Shown here: piece after piece, positions 46,930 through 53,602 of the stretch
Position numbering within the stretch: position 1 is the first letter of the stretch
Layout of the letters: each line of letters opens with the position of its first letter
Assembly (NCBI GenBank): GCA_027257055.1
Contig: JAPVLO010000007.1
Location: 4,030,001 to 4,094,000, forward strand
DNA: 64,000 bases
Direction of reading: 5' to 3'
DNA from: Cephalopachus bancanus
Taxonomy: Eukaryota; Chordata; Mammalia; Primates; Tarsiidae
The notes under the pieces: generated by a model
Seen by the model: only the letters and a program-made list of their open reading frames with translations
Databases searched by the model: none
Told to the model about the DNA's origin: nothing
Made by a program: the position numbers and the translations under genes

Positions 46930-49592
46930 GGTGGGGGAGGTCTGGCCGAGTCTTGGCCTTCATCGAAGGGCAAAAGTGTTTTCCACCCAGGCACCAGCCA
47001 CGTGGGATGGGTTCTCCCCTCTCGAACCCTCAGACCCTGATCCAGTTTGAGCACCACTGCCCATGCCCCTGCAGGCCCCAGGAGGGCGGCCCACCTCATC
47101 CCTCCATCACATCTGTGGGATATCCACCCGGTCACCTGGATCTCCCCAGCTAAAGGCCATGGGGCTCTGAGCCTGTGATCCTTGGCCCCCAGAGCTTACT
47201 GAGACAGGAGTACGAGGTAGCCCTGGGAGGGTGCCATGCAACCCCCAACCCCATGGGCTGGCAGAGCTGCATCAGGCCCTCTCCTGGCCTGCCTGGGATT
47301 GGCCCAAGGCCAGACCTTGCCCAGAGTCACTGAATCCACAGGTCCCGCCTGCTCCTTCCTGGCTCCACCCTGCTCTGAGCCCTCTGAGGCCTCCCCTTAG
47401 GCGACCTGGGGCCGGGTGGTGGGACTGGCATCAATGACCCCTCTGTTCTCTGTGTTCCCCATTCCTCCAGGCTGGAGGGAGGCCGTTTCCCCCCATAGCC
47501 AGGGACACTTACCGGAGGCCCAGGTAGACCTGGAGGACCAGCTTCTCCCTGCAGAGGGGAGATGCCCACATGTGATCCCCCAAAACCAGGGGTCCTCTGA
47601 ACACCCCACTCCCAGGGAGCAGAGCAGGTCAGCCTCCAAGTCAGCTCCAGAGGCCCAGACCAAGGAGATGAGATGGGGCCCTCAGCCCTCATCAGTGGCT
47701 GGGGTCACCCTCTCCTATGACAGGCAGCACTGGGAACAGGAGACCTGGACAGGTGGGGCTTGACCCCTGCAGCCCACACAGCATTTAGGAATCTTCTGAG
47801 GAGGGATACCACCCAGGAATGGCGGGAGCGTGTCCTGAAGCCCTGTACACCCCATTGGCCTGAGAGTGCTAGGAAGCAGACCTCCGTGATGCCCTCTGCT
47901 GGCAGGGTCAGCTCTCCCACCTGCTCCCCAGGGTTCCATCCCCATCCCATGATTGACCACTCGGCCTGAAATCCATCAACTGAGGCTCAAGGTCAGGTTT
48001 CCAGAAGGAGCCCTGAGGCCCAGGGACCCATCCCAGCAGGAGGGTCCTTGGGAGGCCAGGTCCGGGGTTCAGGTCCACATGGCCACCAGGGCACAGTCCT
48101 GCAGCAGGGACTCAAGAGAGGCTGAGGATGGACATGGAGGGCTCTTGACACTGTCCTCCCCAGCCTCCCCAGCCCCCTCGAGACTCCACAGCCCTCCCAG
48201 CCTCCACAGTCCCCCATAGCCCTCCAGCCTCCATAGCACCCCACAGACCACTCAGCCTCACACAGTCCTCCCCAGCCTCCATAACTCCCCACAGCCTCCA
48301 CAGATCCCCAGACTCCACAGCCCCACAGCCCCCTACAGACTCCCCAGTCCTCCCCAGCCTCCACAGTTCCCCCAGCCTCAACAGTTCCCCCAGTCTCCAC
48401 AGCCTCCCCCAGCCCTCCCCAGCCCCTACAGCCCTCCCCAGCCTCCACCCACCCCACCAGAAACAGCATGGGAATAAGACAGGTGAGGACAGATCTGGAG
48501 GGGCCCCTGTCTGTCCTCAGTGGAGGTGGCTGGAGGGGGTTGGTCCCTCTAGGGAGGCATGGGCTGCAGGATCTCAGCAGCCTCTCATGTCACTTGGGCC
48601 ACACCTGGCCTGGGACTCCTCCAGGACTGGCTTCAGCTCCCAGCAGCCCCCAAGACCCATAACCTCCACTCATCCCAAGGTACGCAGCCTGCACCTATAT
48701 GCAGTCCCAGGGGCCAGACCCCAGAGACACCTGGGGCCACCGTGCACTACCTCCATCTGTAGTCCTTGCAGGCCCACCCAGTCCCATCAAGGGTACTGCT
48801 CACCACCCTCTTGTCACCCAGTCCTGGGAGGGGGGGCCTTGGTTTTCTCTCCATAGGGCCTGGGCCCAGGGAGGTTGAGGCCTGAGCTGAAGCCCCAGGG
48901 AACCCTCCCCACCCCCAACTCACGTCGATGCCGTCCTTGCCCGGTTTCCCAGGTGGCCCTTGGGGACCAGGGGGGCCCGGAAGTCCCACTTTCTGAAATG
49001 GAGAAGAATCATTAGGGAGTGACCCCTCCCACGGCCAGTCCCCAGCTGGCCCTCAGGTCCACTTGACAGTGTCCCTTCTTCCTGGGTTCCGAGCAGCTCT
49101 GGGGCTCTGGGATCTGTCCCAGGGGCCCACAACTCCAGGCTGCTCCGTGACCCCCAAGGCAGGGTCATGGAACCCCTGCCGTTCATCACAGTCCCACTCT
49201 GGCAGAGGGGCTGCTGGGAACAAAGGCCATATTGTGTGTCCTGAGAGTGGAGGTGGCAGTGCTGGCAGCAGCGAGCCTGGCCCAGTGAGGACACAGCCAG
49301 GACGGGGAGGCTGTCTGGACTCCTCCCCAGGCGTCCAGAGTCCGTGGGGCTGAGCCCTGGTCCTGATTCCAGGCTCCTTTGGTGATGCAGGCTGGGGATC
49401 TCCAGCCCACAGGACATCCTGGCTCAGTGCTGGCCTGAGGTGGCCTGCTAGGAGTCGGAATCATCTCCCTGCGTGCCTTCACACCCAGCCTCAGCCACGA
49501 CCCGGCACCCGCAGCCCCACACTCACCTGCGCTCCAGTGGCCATCAGGAGCTGTAAGAGCAGGAGCAGCACCAGCACGGGCGCCCCAGCCAT
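27479..49592 (-). CDS. COL9A3: COL9A3, collagen alpha-3(IX), coding span (32 exons, 680 aa)
   Basis: This is the alpha-3 chain of type IX collagen, a secreted FACIT collagen. It forms an alpha1-alpha2-alpha3 trimer on the surface of type II collagen fibrils in cartilage. All 32 coding exons were read with GT-AG introns and sum to 2043 nt without a break (human protein: 684 aa). The order is signal peptide 1-22, COL3 25-159, NC3 160-176, COL2 177-515 (339 residues, the usual length), NC2 516-546 (31 residues), COL1 547-657 and NC1 658-680. Interchain cysteines are Cys170, Cys174, Cys525, Cys658 and Cys663. Most exons are 54 nt or multiples of 9 nt, as in fibrillar-collagen ancestry. Human defects cause multiple epiphyseal dysplasia. 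The gene is intact here. Confidence 0.97.
28813..28890 (-). CDS. COL9A3: COL9A3 exon 31 (COL1)
   Basis: 78 nt, residues 592-617, [18 protein letters not shown] then PDGDQGLP. The GAG step is a known-type imperfection in the triplet pattern. The acceptor is CTACAG/GA and the donor CCAG/GTACGA. Confidence 0.94.
31285..31467 (-). CDS. COL9A3: COL9A3 exon 30 (NC2 to COL1)
   Basis: 183 nt, residues 531-591. [16 protein letters not shown] completes the helical NC2 trimerisation segment, and COL1 begins at Gly547. The acceptor is CAAAAG/AG and the donor AGAG/GTGAGC. Confidence 0.95.
31600..31860. repeat. Minisatellite, about 30-bp units, COL9A3 intron 29
   Basis: About nine copies of a unit built on CCTCTTGGGGCTGGGGAGGG recur every 26-32 bases. 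The array is fairly diverged. Confidence 0.85.
32135..32189 (-). CDS. COL9A3: COL9A3 exon 29 (NC2)
   Basis: 55 nt, [18 protein letters not shown], residues 513-530 plus one base. The Gly-X-Y pattern ends at residue 515. Cys525 is the NC2 interchain cysteine. The donor is GCG/GTAAGT. Confidence 0.95.
32327..32473 (-). CDS. COL9A3: COL9A3 exon 28 (large COL2 exon)
   Basis: 147 nt, residues 464-512, from [13 protein letters not shown] to GITGKPGVP. The stretch [12 protein letters not shown] has fewer prolines than the human LQGVPGVPGITG. The acceptor is CCACAG/TC and the donor CCG/GTACGT. Confidence 0.95.
32638..32670 (-). CDS. COL9A3: COL9A3 exon 27
   Basis: 33 nt, [11 protein letters not shown], residues 453-463. 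The next exon supplies the Ser that completes the last triplet, so the repeat register crosses the junction, as in human. Confidence 0.92.
33050..33372 (+). mobile_element. MaLR (MST-type) LTR, COL9A3 intron 26
   Basis: GTAGCCTGAATACCC, TTAAGAGGTGGGACCTTGAT, GCCTTGGACTTCTCAGTCTC and TAAATTACCCAGCCTGTGG follow the MST LTR order. It has no internal genes. Confidence 0.75.
34222..34266 (-). CDS. COL9A3: COL9A3 exon 26
   Basis: 45 nt, [15 protein letters not shown], residues 438-452. The acceptor is TTCCAG/GG and the donor CTG/GTGAGT. Confidence 0.94.
34998..35033 (-). CDS. COL9A3: COL9A3 exon 25
   Basis: 36 nt, [12 protein letters not shown], residues 426-437. The acceptor is ACCCAG/GG and the donor CAG/GTGAGT. 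Confidence 0.93.
36452..36523 (-). CDS. COL9A3: COL9A3 exon 24
   Basis: 72 nt, residues 402-425, [18 protein letters not shown] then GDVGDR. The acceptor is CCACAG/GG and the donor CGG/GTAAGT. Confidence 0.95.
36650..36703 (-). CDS. COL9A3: COL9A3 exon 23
   Basis: 54 nt, [18 protein letters not shown], residues 384-401. The acceptor is TTTCAG/GG and the donor CAG/GTAGGT. Confidence 0.95.
37270..37323 (-). CDS. COL9A3: COL9A3 exon 22
   Basis: 54 nt, [18 protein letters not shown], residues 366-383. The intron before it is only about 79 bases. Confidence 0.94.
37403..37456 (-). CDS. COL9A3: COL9A3 exon 21
   Basis: 54 nt, [18 protein letters not shown], residues 348-365. The acceptor is CTGTAG/GG and the donor CCT/GTGAGT. 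Confidence 0.95.
37569..37613 (-). CDS. COL9A3: COL9A3 exon 20
   Basis: 45 nt, [15 protein letters not shown], residues 333-347. The acceptor is CCGGCAG/GG and the donor CTG/GTACGT. Confidence 0.94.
37886..37939 (-). CDS. COL9A3: COL9A3 exon 19
   Basis: 54 nt, [18 protein letters not shown], residues 315-332. The acceptor is CTCACAG/GG and the donor CCA/GTGAGT. Confidence 0.95.
38044..38097 (-). CDS. COL9A3: COL9A3 exon 18
   Basis: 54 nt, [18 protein letters not shown], residues 297-314. The donor is AAG/GTTGGT, the weakest 5' splice site of the gene, paired with acceptor CCCCAG/GG. Confidence 0.93.
38420..38490 (+). mobile_element. MIR-like fragment, COL9A3 intron 17
   Basis: GAGAGAAAAACTGAGGCCTG with GTCACACAGCAGGGAGGAGG resembles the MIR core. 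Confidence 0.5.
38824..38877 (-). CDS. COL9A3: COL9A3 exon 17
   Basis: 54 nt, [18 protein letters not shown], residues 279-296. The acceptor is CTTTAG/GG and the donor CCG/GTGAGT. Confidence 0.94.
39495..39548 (-). CDS. COL9A3: COL9A3 exon 16
   Basis: 54 nt, [18 protein letters not shown], residues 261-278. The acceptor is TTCCAG/GG and the donor CTC/GTAAGT. Confidence 0.95.
39850..39903 (-). CDS. COL9A3: COL9A3 exon 15
   Basis: 54 nt, [18 protein letters not shown], residues 243-260. The acceptor is CTGCAG/GG and the donor GCA/GTACGT. Confidence 0.95.
40298..40351 (-). CDS. COL9A3: COL9A3 exon 14
   Basis: 54 nt, [18 protein letters not shown], residues 225-242. The acceptor is CCGCAG/GG and the donor CGT/GTAAGT. 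Confidence 0.95.
40440..40815. repeat. Minisatellite, about 22-bp units, COL9A3 intron 13
   Basis: About 16 copies of a unit close to GGCCTCAGCTCAGGGCCTCC are present. It lies between exon 14 (40298-40351) and exon 13 (40952-41005). The transcribed sense strand is purine-rich. It keeps a + strand frame open by chance. Confidence 0.9.
40952..41005 (-). CDS. COL9A3: COL9A3 exon 13
   Basis: 54 nt, [18 protein letters not shown], residues 207-224. The acceptor is CTACAG/GG and the donor CAG/GTGAGG. Confidence 0.94.
41722..41775 (-). CDS. COL9A3: COL9A3 exon 12
   Basis: 54 nt, [18 protein letters not shown], residues 189-206, in COL2. The acceptor is CTCTAG/GG and the donor AAG/GTAAGC. Confidence 0.95.
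41900..41985 (+). mobile_element. MIR-like fragment, COL9A3 intron 11
   Basis: GATGGGAAAAATGAGGCCCA with GCTCAGTGACCCACTTGAGG resembles the MIR core. Confidence 0.5.
42175..42231 (-). CDS. COL9A3: COL9A3 exon 11 (NC3 cysteines, start of COL2)
   Basis: 57 nt, [19 protein letters not shown], residues 170-188. Cys170 and Cys174 are the NC3 interchain disulfide cysteines. COL2 starts at Gly177. Confidence 0.95.
42909..43196 (+). mobile_element. Young lineage-specific Alu, COL9A3 intron 10, with 16-bp TSD
   Basis: Full dimer with an A tail, antisense to COL9A3. ACAAGAACAAGGCTCA occurs exactly at 42893-42908 and 43197-43212. Confidence 0.94.
43595..43636 (-). CDS. COL9A3: COL9A3 exon 10 (end of COL3, NC3)
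   Basis: 42 nt, [14 protein letters not shown], residues 156-169. The Gly-X-Y pattern stops after GHPG, which marks the flexible NC3 hinge. The acceptor is ATTCAG/GG and the donor CAG/GTGGGC. Confidence 0.95.
43977..44030 (-). CDS. COL9A3: COL9A3 exon 9
   Basis: 54 nt, [18 protein letters not shown], residues 138-155, identical to my recollection of human. The acceptor is TCCCAG/GG and the donor CCT/GTAAGT. Confidence 0.95.
44216..44275. repeat. Polypurine tract (GGAGGAAG-type), COL9A3 intron 8
   Basis: About 60 bases are almost entirely G and A on the + strand, near-mirror in places, of the kind that can form triplex DNA. Confidence 0.85.
44372..44425 (-). CDS. COL9A3: COL9A3 exon 8
   Basis: 54 nt, [18 protein letters not shown], residues 120-137. 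The acceptor is CCCTAG/GG and the donor CG/GTGAGT. Confidence 0.95.
44620..44643 (-). CDS. COL9A3: COL9A3 exon 7 (24-nt microexon)
   Basis: Only 24 nt, GKGLPGPP, residues 112-119, matching the human peptide. The acceptor is TTTGCAG/GG and the donor CCC/GTGAGT. Confidence 0.93.
44931..44966 (-). CDS. COL9A3: COL9A3 exon 6
   Basis: 36 nt, [12 protein letters not shown], residues 100-111, with acceptor CCACAG/GG and donor GGG/GTAAGT. Confidence 0.94.
46069..46122 (-). CDS. COL9A3: COL9A3 exon 5
   Basis: 54 nt, [18 protein letters not shown], residues 82-99. The final Arg99 (CGG) matches human Arg103, site of the Trp3 (R103W) allele linked to lumbar disc disease. Arginine is kept here. Confidence 0.95.
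46778..46849 (-). CDS. COL9A3: COL9A3 exon 4
   Basis: 72 nt, residues 58-81, beginning [12 protein letters not shown] and ending LPGVD. The acceptor CTGTACAG/GG is preceded at position -24 by a (CA)28 tract on the sense strand. Confidence 0.95.
46873..46928. repeat. (GT)28 microsatellite, COL9A3 intron 3
   Basis: 56 uninterrupted bases of GT on the + strand read as (CA)28 on the COL9A3 sense strand, ending 24 bases before exon 4. Confidence 0.97.
47513..47548 (-). CDS. COL9A3: COL9A3 exon 3
   Basis: 36 nt, [12 protein letters not shown], residues 46-57. Loss of the matching exon from the mRNA is the classic human multiple epiphyseal dysplasia lesion. Both splice sites (CTGCAG/GG and CG/GTAAGT) look normal here. 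Confidence 0.95.
48150..48445. repeat. CCTCCACAGCCC-type tandem repeat, COL9A3 intron 2
   Basis: Irregular tandem copies of CCTCCACAGCCCCCCAG-like units of 11-24 bases. The sense strand is G-rich. Confidence 0.85.
48924..48992 (-). CDS. COL9A3: COL9A3 exon 2
   Basis: Residues 23-45, beginning [12 protein letters not shown] and ending KPGKDGID. The acceptor is TTTCAG/AAAGTG and the donor GAC/GTGAGT. The COL3 triple helix begins here. Confidence 0.95.
49527..49592 (-). CDS. COL9A3: COL9A3 exon 1 (signal peptide)
   Basis: The ATG sits in a strong context (G at -3 and +4). The exon encodes [14 protein letters not shown] then LLMATGAQ, a leucine-rich signal peptide of residues 1-22, four residues shorter than human. 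The donor is GCGCAG/GTGAGT. Confidence 0.93.
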
Positions 49593-49836
49593 GGCTGCGC
49601 GAGGTCTGAGTGCTAGCGGTGGAGTTGGGCTGGGCAGCTTGCTGGGCGGGGGAGGGCGGGACGGTGGGGAGGTGGGGAGGCCGCCGCTGCCCCGCCCCTG
49701 CCCACACAAGCCCCCCATTCAACCGGGCCCACCTGGGAGGGCGGGGGCATCCACTCCAACCCGCCAGGCAGGGGAAAAACAAGAGGGCTCCAGCTTCTCC
49801 GGCCAGCCTCAGGGTTAAAATTATCCCAGGCCGGCA

Positions 49837-49840
<4 letters not shown>
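49593..49840 (-). promoter_or_regulatory. COL9A3: COL9A3 proximal promoter and 5' UTR (approximate)
   Basis: GC-rich sequence upstream of the ATG contains Sp1-like CCCCGCCC and GGGGCGGG blocks near 49680-49700. No TATA box is clear. The start site cannot be placed precisely. Confidence 0.5.

Positions 49841-49868
<28 letters not shown>
49839..49868. repeat. (CA)n microsatellite upstream of COL9A3
   Basis: About 14-15 AC units lie some 250 bases upstream of the COL9A3 ATG. Confidence 0.95.
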
Positions 49869-49870
<2 letters not shown>

Positions 49871-52438
49871 TTGAGCAGAAGAGAAAGACGCCCTTTTCTC
49901 CTCGGCTCCTCCGTCGAGTGTGGGGAGGGGTCAGTACACGCTGAAGGGCTCCTTTCAGGCAGGGCAGGGGACAGCAAGTCCCAGAAGCCACAAACACTCC
50001 CTAGCATCCAGGAAGTCCTTCAGAGAGGGTGACTCCTCCCGACCTGACCCGCCACAGTCCGGGGTCCAGTGCTGTCTGGACACTAGGACCCCTGGTGTCT
50101 GGACTCAGTGAGGGGTTTCTGCCATGGAGTGGAAACTGAGGCAGAGACGGACATAGGACCGCAATCTCCTCGGCCCTTCCTATAAACCTGGACGGTACCA
50201 GCCATCACCAGACTCTCAGCCCAGACTATGCCCCAGGGAGCAGATGGTCCGGGAGAGAGGGAGGCGGTGCCACATCCTGAGCCTCAAGGAACTTGTGAGC
50301 AGGGCCCCAGGCTGATGCCAGCATCCAATTCCTTTGAGCTCAGGGTCCAGGCCTGGACAGGCTCTGCTGCACCCTGGGGGACAGTGGTGGTGGGGGCACT
50401 CCAGGGGATGCCACAATGTAAGCCCATCAAATGACAGATTCCCAGCTCCTTGGGGAACATGGGCAGAGTTTAGGGTGCTGGGTGAGCTCATAACTGCAGG
50501 TGAATGCCTGACTTCTGAGGGAATGTGACAGACAACTGGTTGCAGTGTAACCTTCAGGAGTGTGTCTCCCTGAGGTGGGGCTGTGGGGGCTCTTTCACTG
50601 CTGGGTAGGCCTCTTGTGAGTGGGGTGTGAGTGTCAGGAGGGCAGAGAGCTCCAAGGGGTCACCCTCAGACCCCCTTCACAGTCACGGCTTTTAAAAACT
50701 TTTTTGAGTTGTAGTCTCACTCCATCGCCCAAGTTGGAGTGCAGCGGCACACTCACAGCCATCCCAGCATTGACCTGCTGGGCTTAGGCGATCCTTCCAC
50801 CTCAGCTTTCCGAGTACCCAGAACTACAGGTGCGTGCTACCACGTCTGGCTAATTTTTTATTTATTGTAGAGACGAGGTCTCGCCAAGTTGCCCGGACTG
50901 ATCTTGAACGCGAAGTCTCAGGCAATCCTCTTGCCTTGGCCCCCCCAAAGTGCTGGGATTACAGGCTTGAGCCACCACACCTATCCCACAGCCAGGGCTT
51001 CTGACAGGCTGGGACAGGTCTGCTCAGATGGCATGGGGCACGGGGCCTGGGGGGTCCTAGCAGTCCCACCTCCACTCTGAGTCCCAACCTGGGAAAGACT
51101 GTATCTCTCCAGCAGTTCATCATGGAAGGGTGTGGCCAGCCCCCTCGGCCCCTATTGTCCAGTCCTAGGTCCTGCCCCGCAGCGCCTAATGCCAAGTCAG
51201 TCAAAGTTCAGCTGGTCTTCACCTCTGGTCAGGAGGGTGGCCGAGTGCGTGGGACCCTGTCTGGCATGCCCCTCCTCTGCCTTCATTCCCTCACAAGCAC
51301 CCCCCAGCTCTGGGCCCCTGGGCCAACTAGTGGGCAGAAAGGGTGCTGGCCACACACCCATCAGAGCCCAGCCTCCCATGCCTACCTTGGAGCAGCAGAA
51401 CCAAGACACCACCCACCTGCCTGGGTTCATCACTCTTCCTGAGGTCGGGTGGGGCCAGCACTGCCGGGTACCTCCAAGTCCCCACCACAGGCATGAACCT
51501 CCCCAGGGTTCCCCCCTCAGGGATCCGGACTCTCCAACTAAAGCCTGACAACAGTCTAGATCCAGGATCCTGAGCACTAGGTACCAGGGGACCCTGCTGA
51601 AGTGACTGTGATTGAAGCCCTATGTCCATCTCTGGGTGCCCGCTGAGTCGAGGCACCAGGGGTCCCACAGCTTGCAGCAGACCAAGAGGGGGCAGCTGGA
51701 GAAGACTCTCCTCCACTCCCCACCTGGGGCCATGGGCCCTTCACCAGGGTGTCTTTATTCAAATGCCTTCTGGCGTGTCACCCCCTGCTCTCGACACCCT
51801 TGGGAACACAGCCTTAACTCTCCCCGCTTGGGAGCTCTCAGGTCTACATTTGATCCCCACCACACAAAGGCAAGTGTGTGGTCCCTTGGAGGAATTGGGA
51901 TACCCTCCTCTCAGAGGCCCCACAAGAGCTTCTCACCTGGTGATGAAGAACACAGGTGAGATGGAAATGGCAGGTCCTGGTACAGGGGACCAACAGGGTT
52001 GGGCGGGAGGCCAGATGGTGCCTTGGGGCTGTTGAAGGGGCTGAGCTTGCCCTGGGACATAACACCCAACAGGGCAGGCGGAAAGGCCTGGTCCAGACCC
52101 TGGGTGCCCAAATGCCATCCTCACTTGCCGAGGGGGCAGTGCTCAAGCTCAGGCCCACCTTGAAAGGCAGCAAACGGTAGCCCAGTGACGAGCTGGCCTG
52201 CCCTCAGGGATCTGGGAAGCCATGGGCTCAGGGCAGGAGCACATGGGGGAGGGGGTGCACCCAGGGGATCCTGTGGCCAGGGTGTGTGTGCCCAGGGAGG
52301 CCCTGCCTGGGCAAAGCCATGGGGCAGGCCACAATGAACCGTGGAAGGATGTCTGGGGGCCATCAGTTATGAAACCAGTGCCCCCTGGCCAGCAGACAGG
52401 ACCTTGGTTCACACCAACAAGGCTCAAAGTCAAGTGAG
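49869..52438. other. Intergenic between COL9A3 and OGFR
   Basis: No gene is seen apart from one Alu near 50.7-51 kb. The open frames on both strands are short and unconserved in appearance. Confidence 0.6.
50692..50988 (-). mobile_element. Alu, antisense, between COL9A3 and OGFR
   Basis: Dimer from TTTTTTGAGTTGTAGTCTCA to GAGCCACCACACCTATCCC. It is moderately diverged. Confidence 0.88.
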
Positions 52439-52647
52439 TTTATTCAGAAAAGGCCTCGCTGGGCACCAAACTAAAACAAGCCCCCAGCCCAGCCCAGCCC
52501 CCTAAGGGTCAATTTACAAAAGACTGGGCAAGGGGGGGTAGAGGAGGACCAGTGAGGAGGCTTCCGCAGGCCGTGGCCTTCCCTGAGGGGCCTGCACTCC
52601 TTCCGGGGTGGGGCCAGCACTGTTGGGGAGCAGCCCATGACTGCTCC
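52420..52647 (-). other. OGFR: OGFR 3' UTR
   Basis: A short 3' UTR of about 230 bases lies between the stop codon and the poly(A) signal at 52439-52444. The end is inferred. Confidence 0.75.
52439..52444 (-). terminator. OGFR: OGFR poly(A) signal AATAAA
   Basis: TTTATT on the + strand (AATAAA on the - strand) lies about 205 bases after the stop codon. Confidence 0.85.
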
Positions 52648-53602
52648 TTAAGGCTCCGCTGGTTTGGCGGAGGGCCCCGATCCTGCCACCTCTGGCTCCT
52701 GCTCATCCCCAGCAGGTCCTGCAGGGACGGGGCTCCCGGGGACCCCCTGCTCAGGCCCCACCTGGCCTTCCATGTCCTCCTGGACCCTGCTCTCACCCTT
52801 ACCAGCTTCAGGGCACTTTGGTGGGGCAGGCATCTGGATGCCCTCACTAGCTGCCACCACACTGTCCCTGGCGGCCTGGTCCACCCGCCTCCTCTTCCTC
52901 GCCTCGTCGGCTGCCCTGCTCCCCTGGGCTGGGAGGCCAGGCTGCTCAGCCTTGCCTGAATCCTGGCTGCCCACCTCTGGGGTGCCTGCCCCAAGGCCGC
53001 ACCCCTCCAGGTTCAGAACAATCTTCTCCACCTCCGCAGCGCTTGGGGAGCCCGGCTCACGCCGGCTCAGCTCCAGCTTCCTCTTCTTGCCCTCCTTGGG
53101 GCTCATGGGCTCCAGCCCGTCCTCCCTGTGGCCCTCAGCCTCCTCTCCTGGGCTCCTCTCCAGGGTTCCCGTGTCCTGCGACTCCACGCTTGGCAGTCGG
53201 GGGCCCTCGGTCACTGGATCCTCATCCCACCCTGTCCCACAGGTCCGGCCGCTAGCCTCGTGGGGGGGCTCCCCAGGGTTCTGCAGCCCCTCTGCCTGCC
53301 CAGGGTCGGGCTGGGGTGGGGAGCTGGGTCGGAACTTCTGCAGCTTGTCGTGGGGCCCCCAGACGAATTTGCAGCGGGGCCGGAAGTGCTCCCAGGCGAA
53401 GTGCACCAGTTGGCGGCGCTGGCGGCGGCAGCGCACAGCAAACACAAAGTAGTCCAGGGCACTCTGCCGCACACCCGGCAGCTCGCGTCGCACCAGCGTC
53501 TCTTCCAGGAAGAAGCGTGCCAGTGGTGCCTGGTAGTGTTGCAGACCCAGCTCACCCAGCGACTTGAGGATGCGTGTGATGCGCAGGTTGTTGTGGCCAT
53601 GC
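52648..53602 (-). CDS. OGFR: OGFR exon 7 (end of conserved domain, low-complexity tail, stop)
   Basis: 955 nt. It starts HGHNNLRITRILKSLGELGL after the split Trp. It contains RRELPGVRQSALDYFVFAVR and HFAWEHFRPRCKFVWGP, then a Pro/Glu/Ser/Gly-rich tail with both basic clusters. It ends with SGPSAKPAEP and TAA at 52648-52650. GSPVPAGPAGDEQE is the only trace of the human 20-residue repeat unit. Confidence 0.95.
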
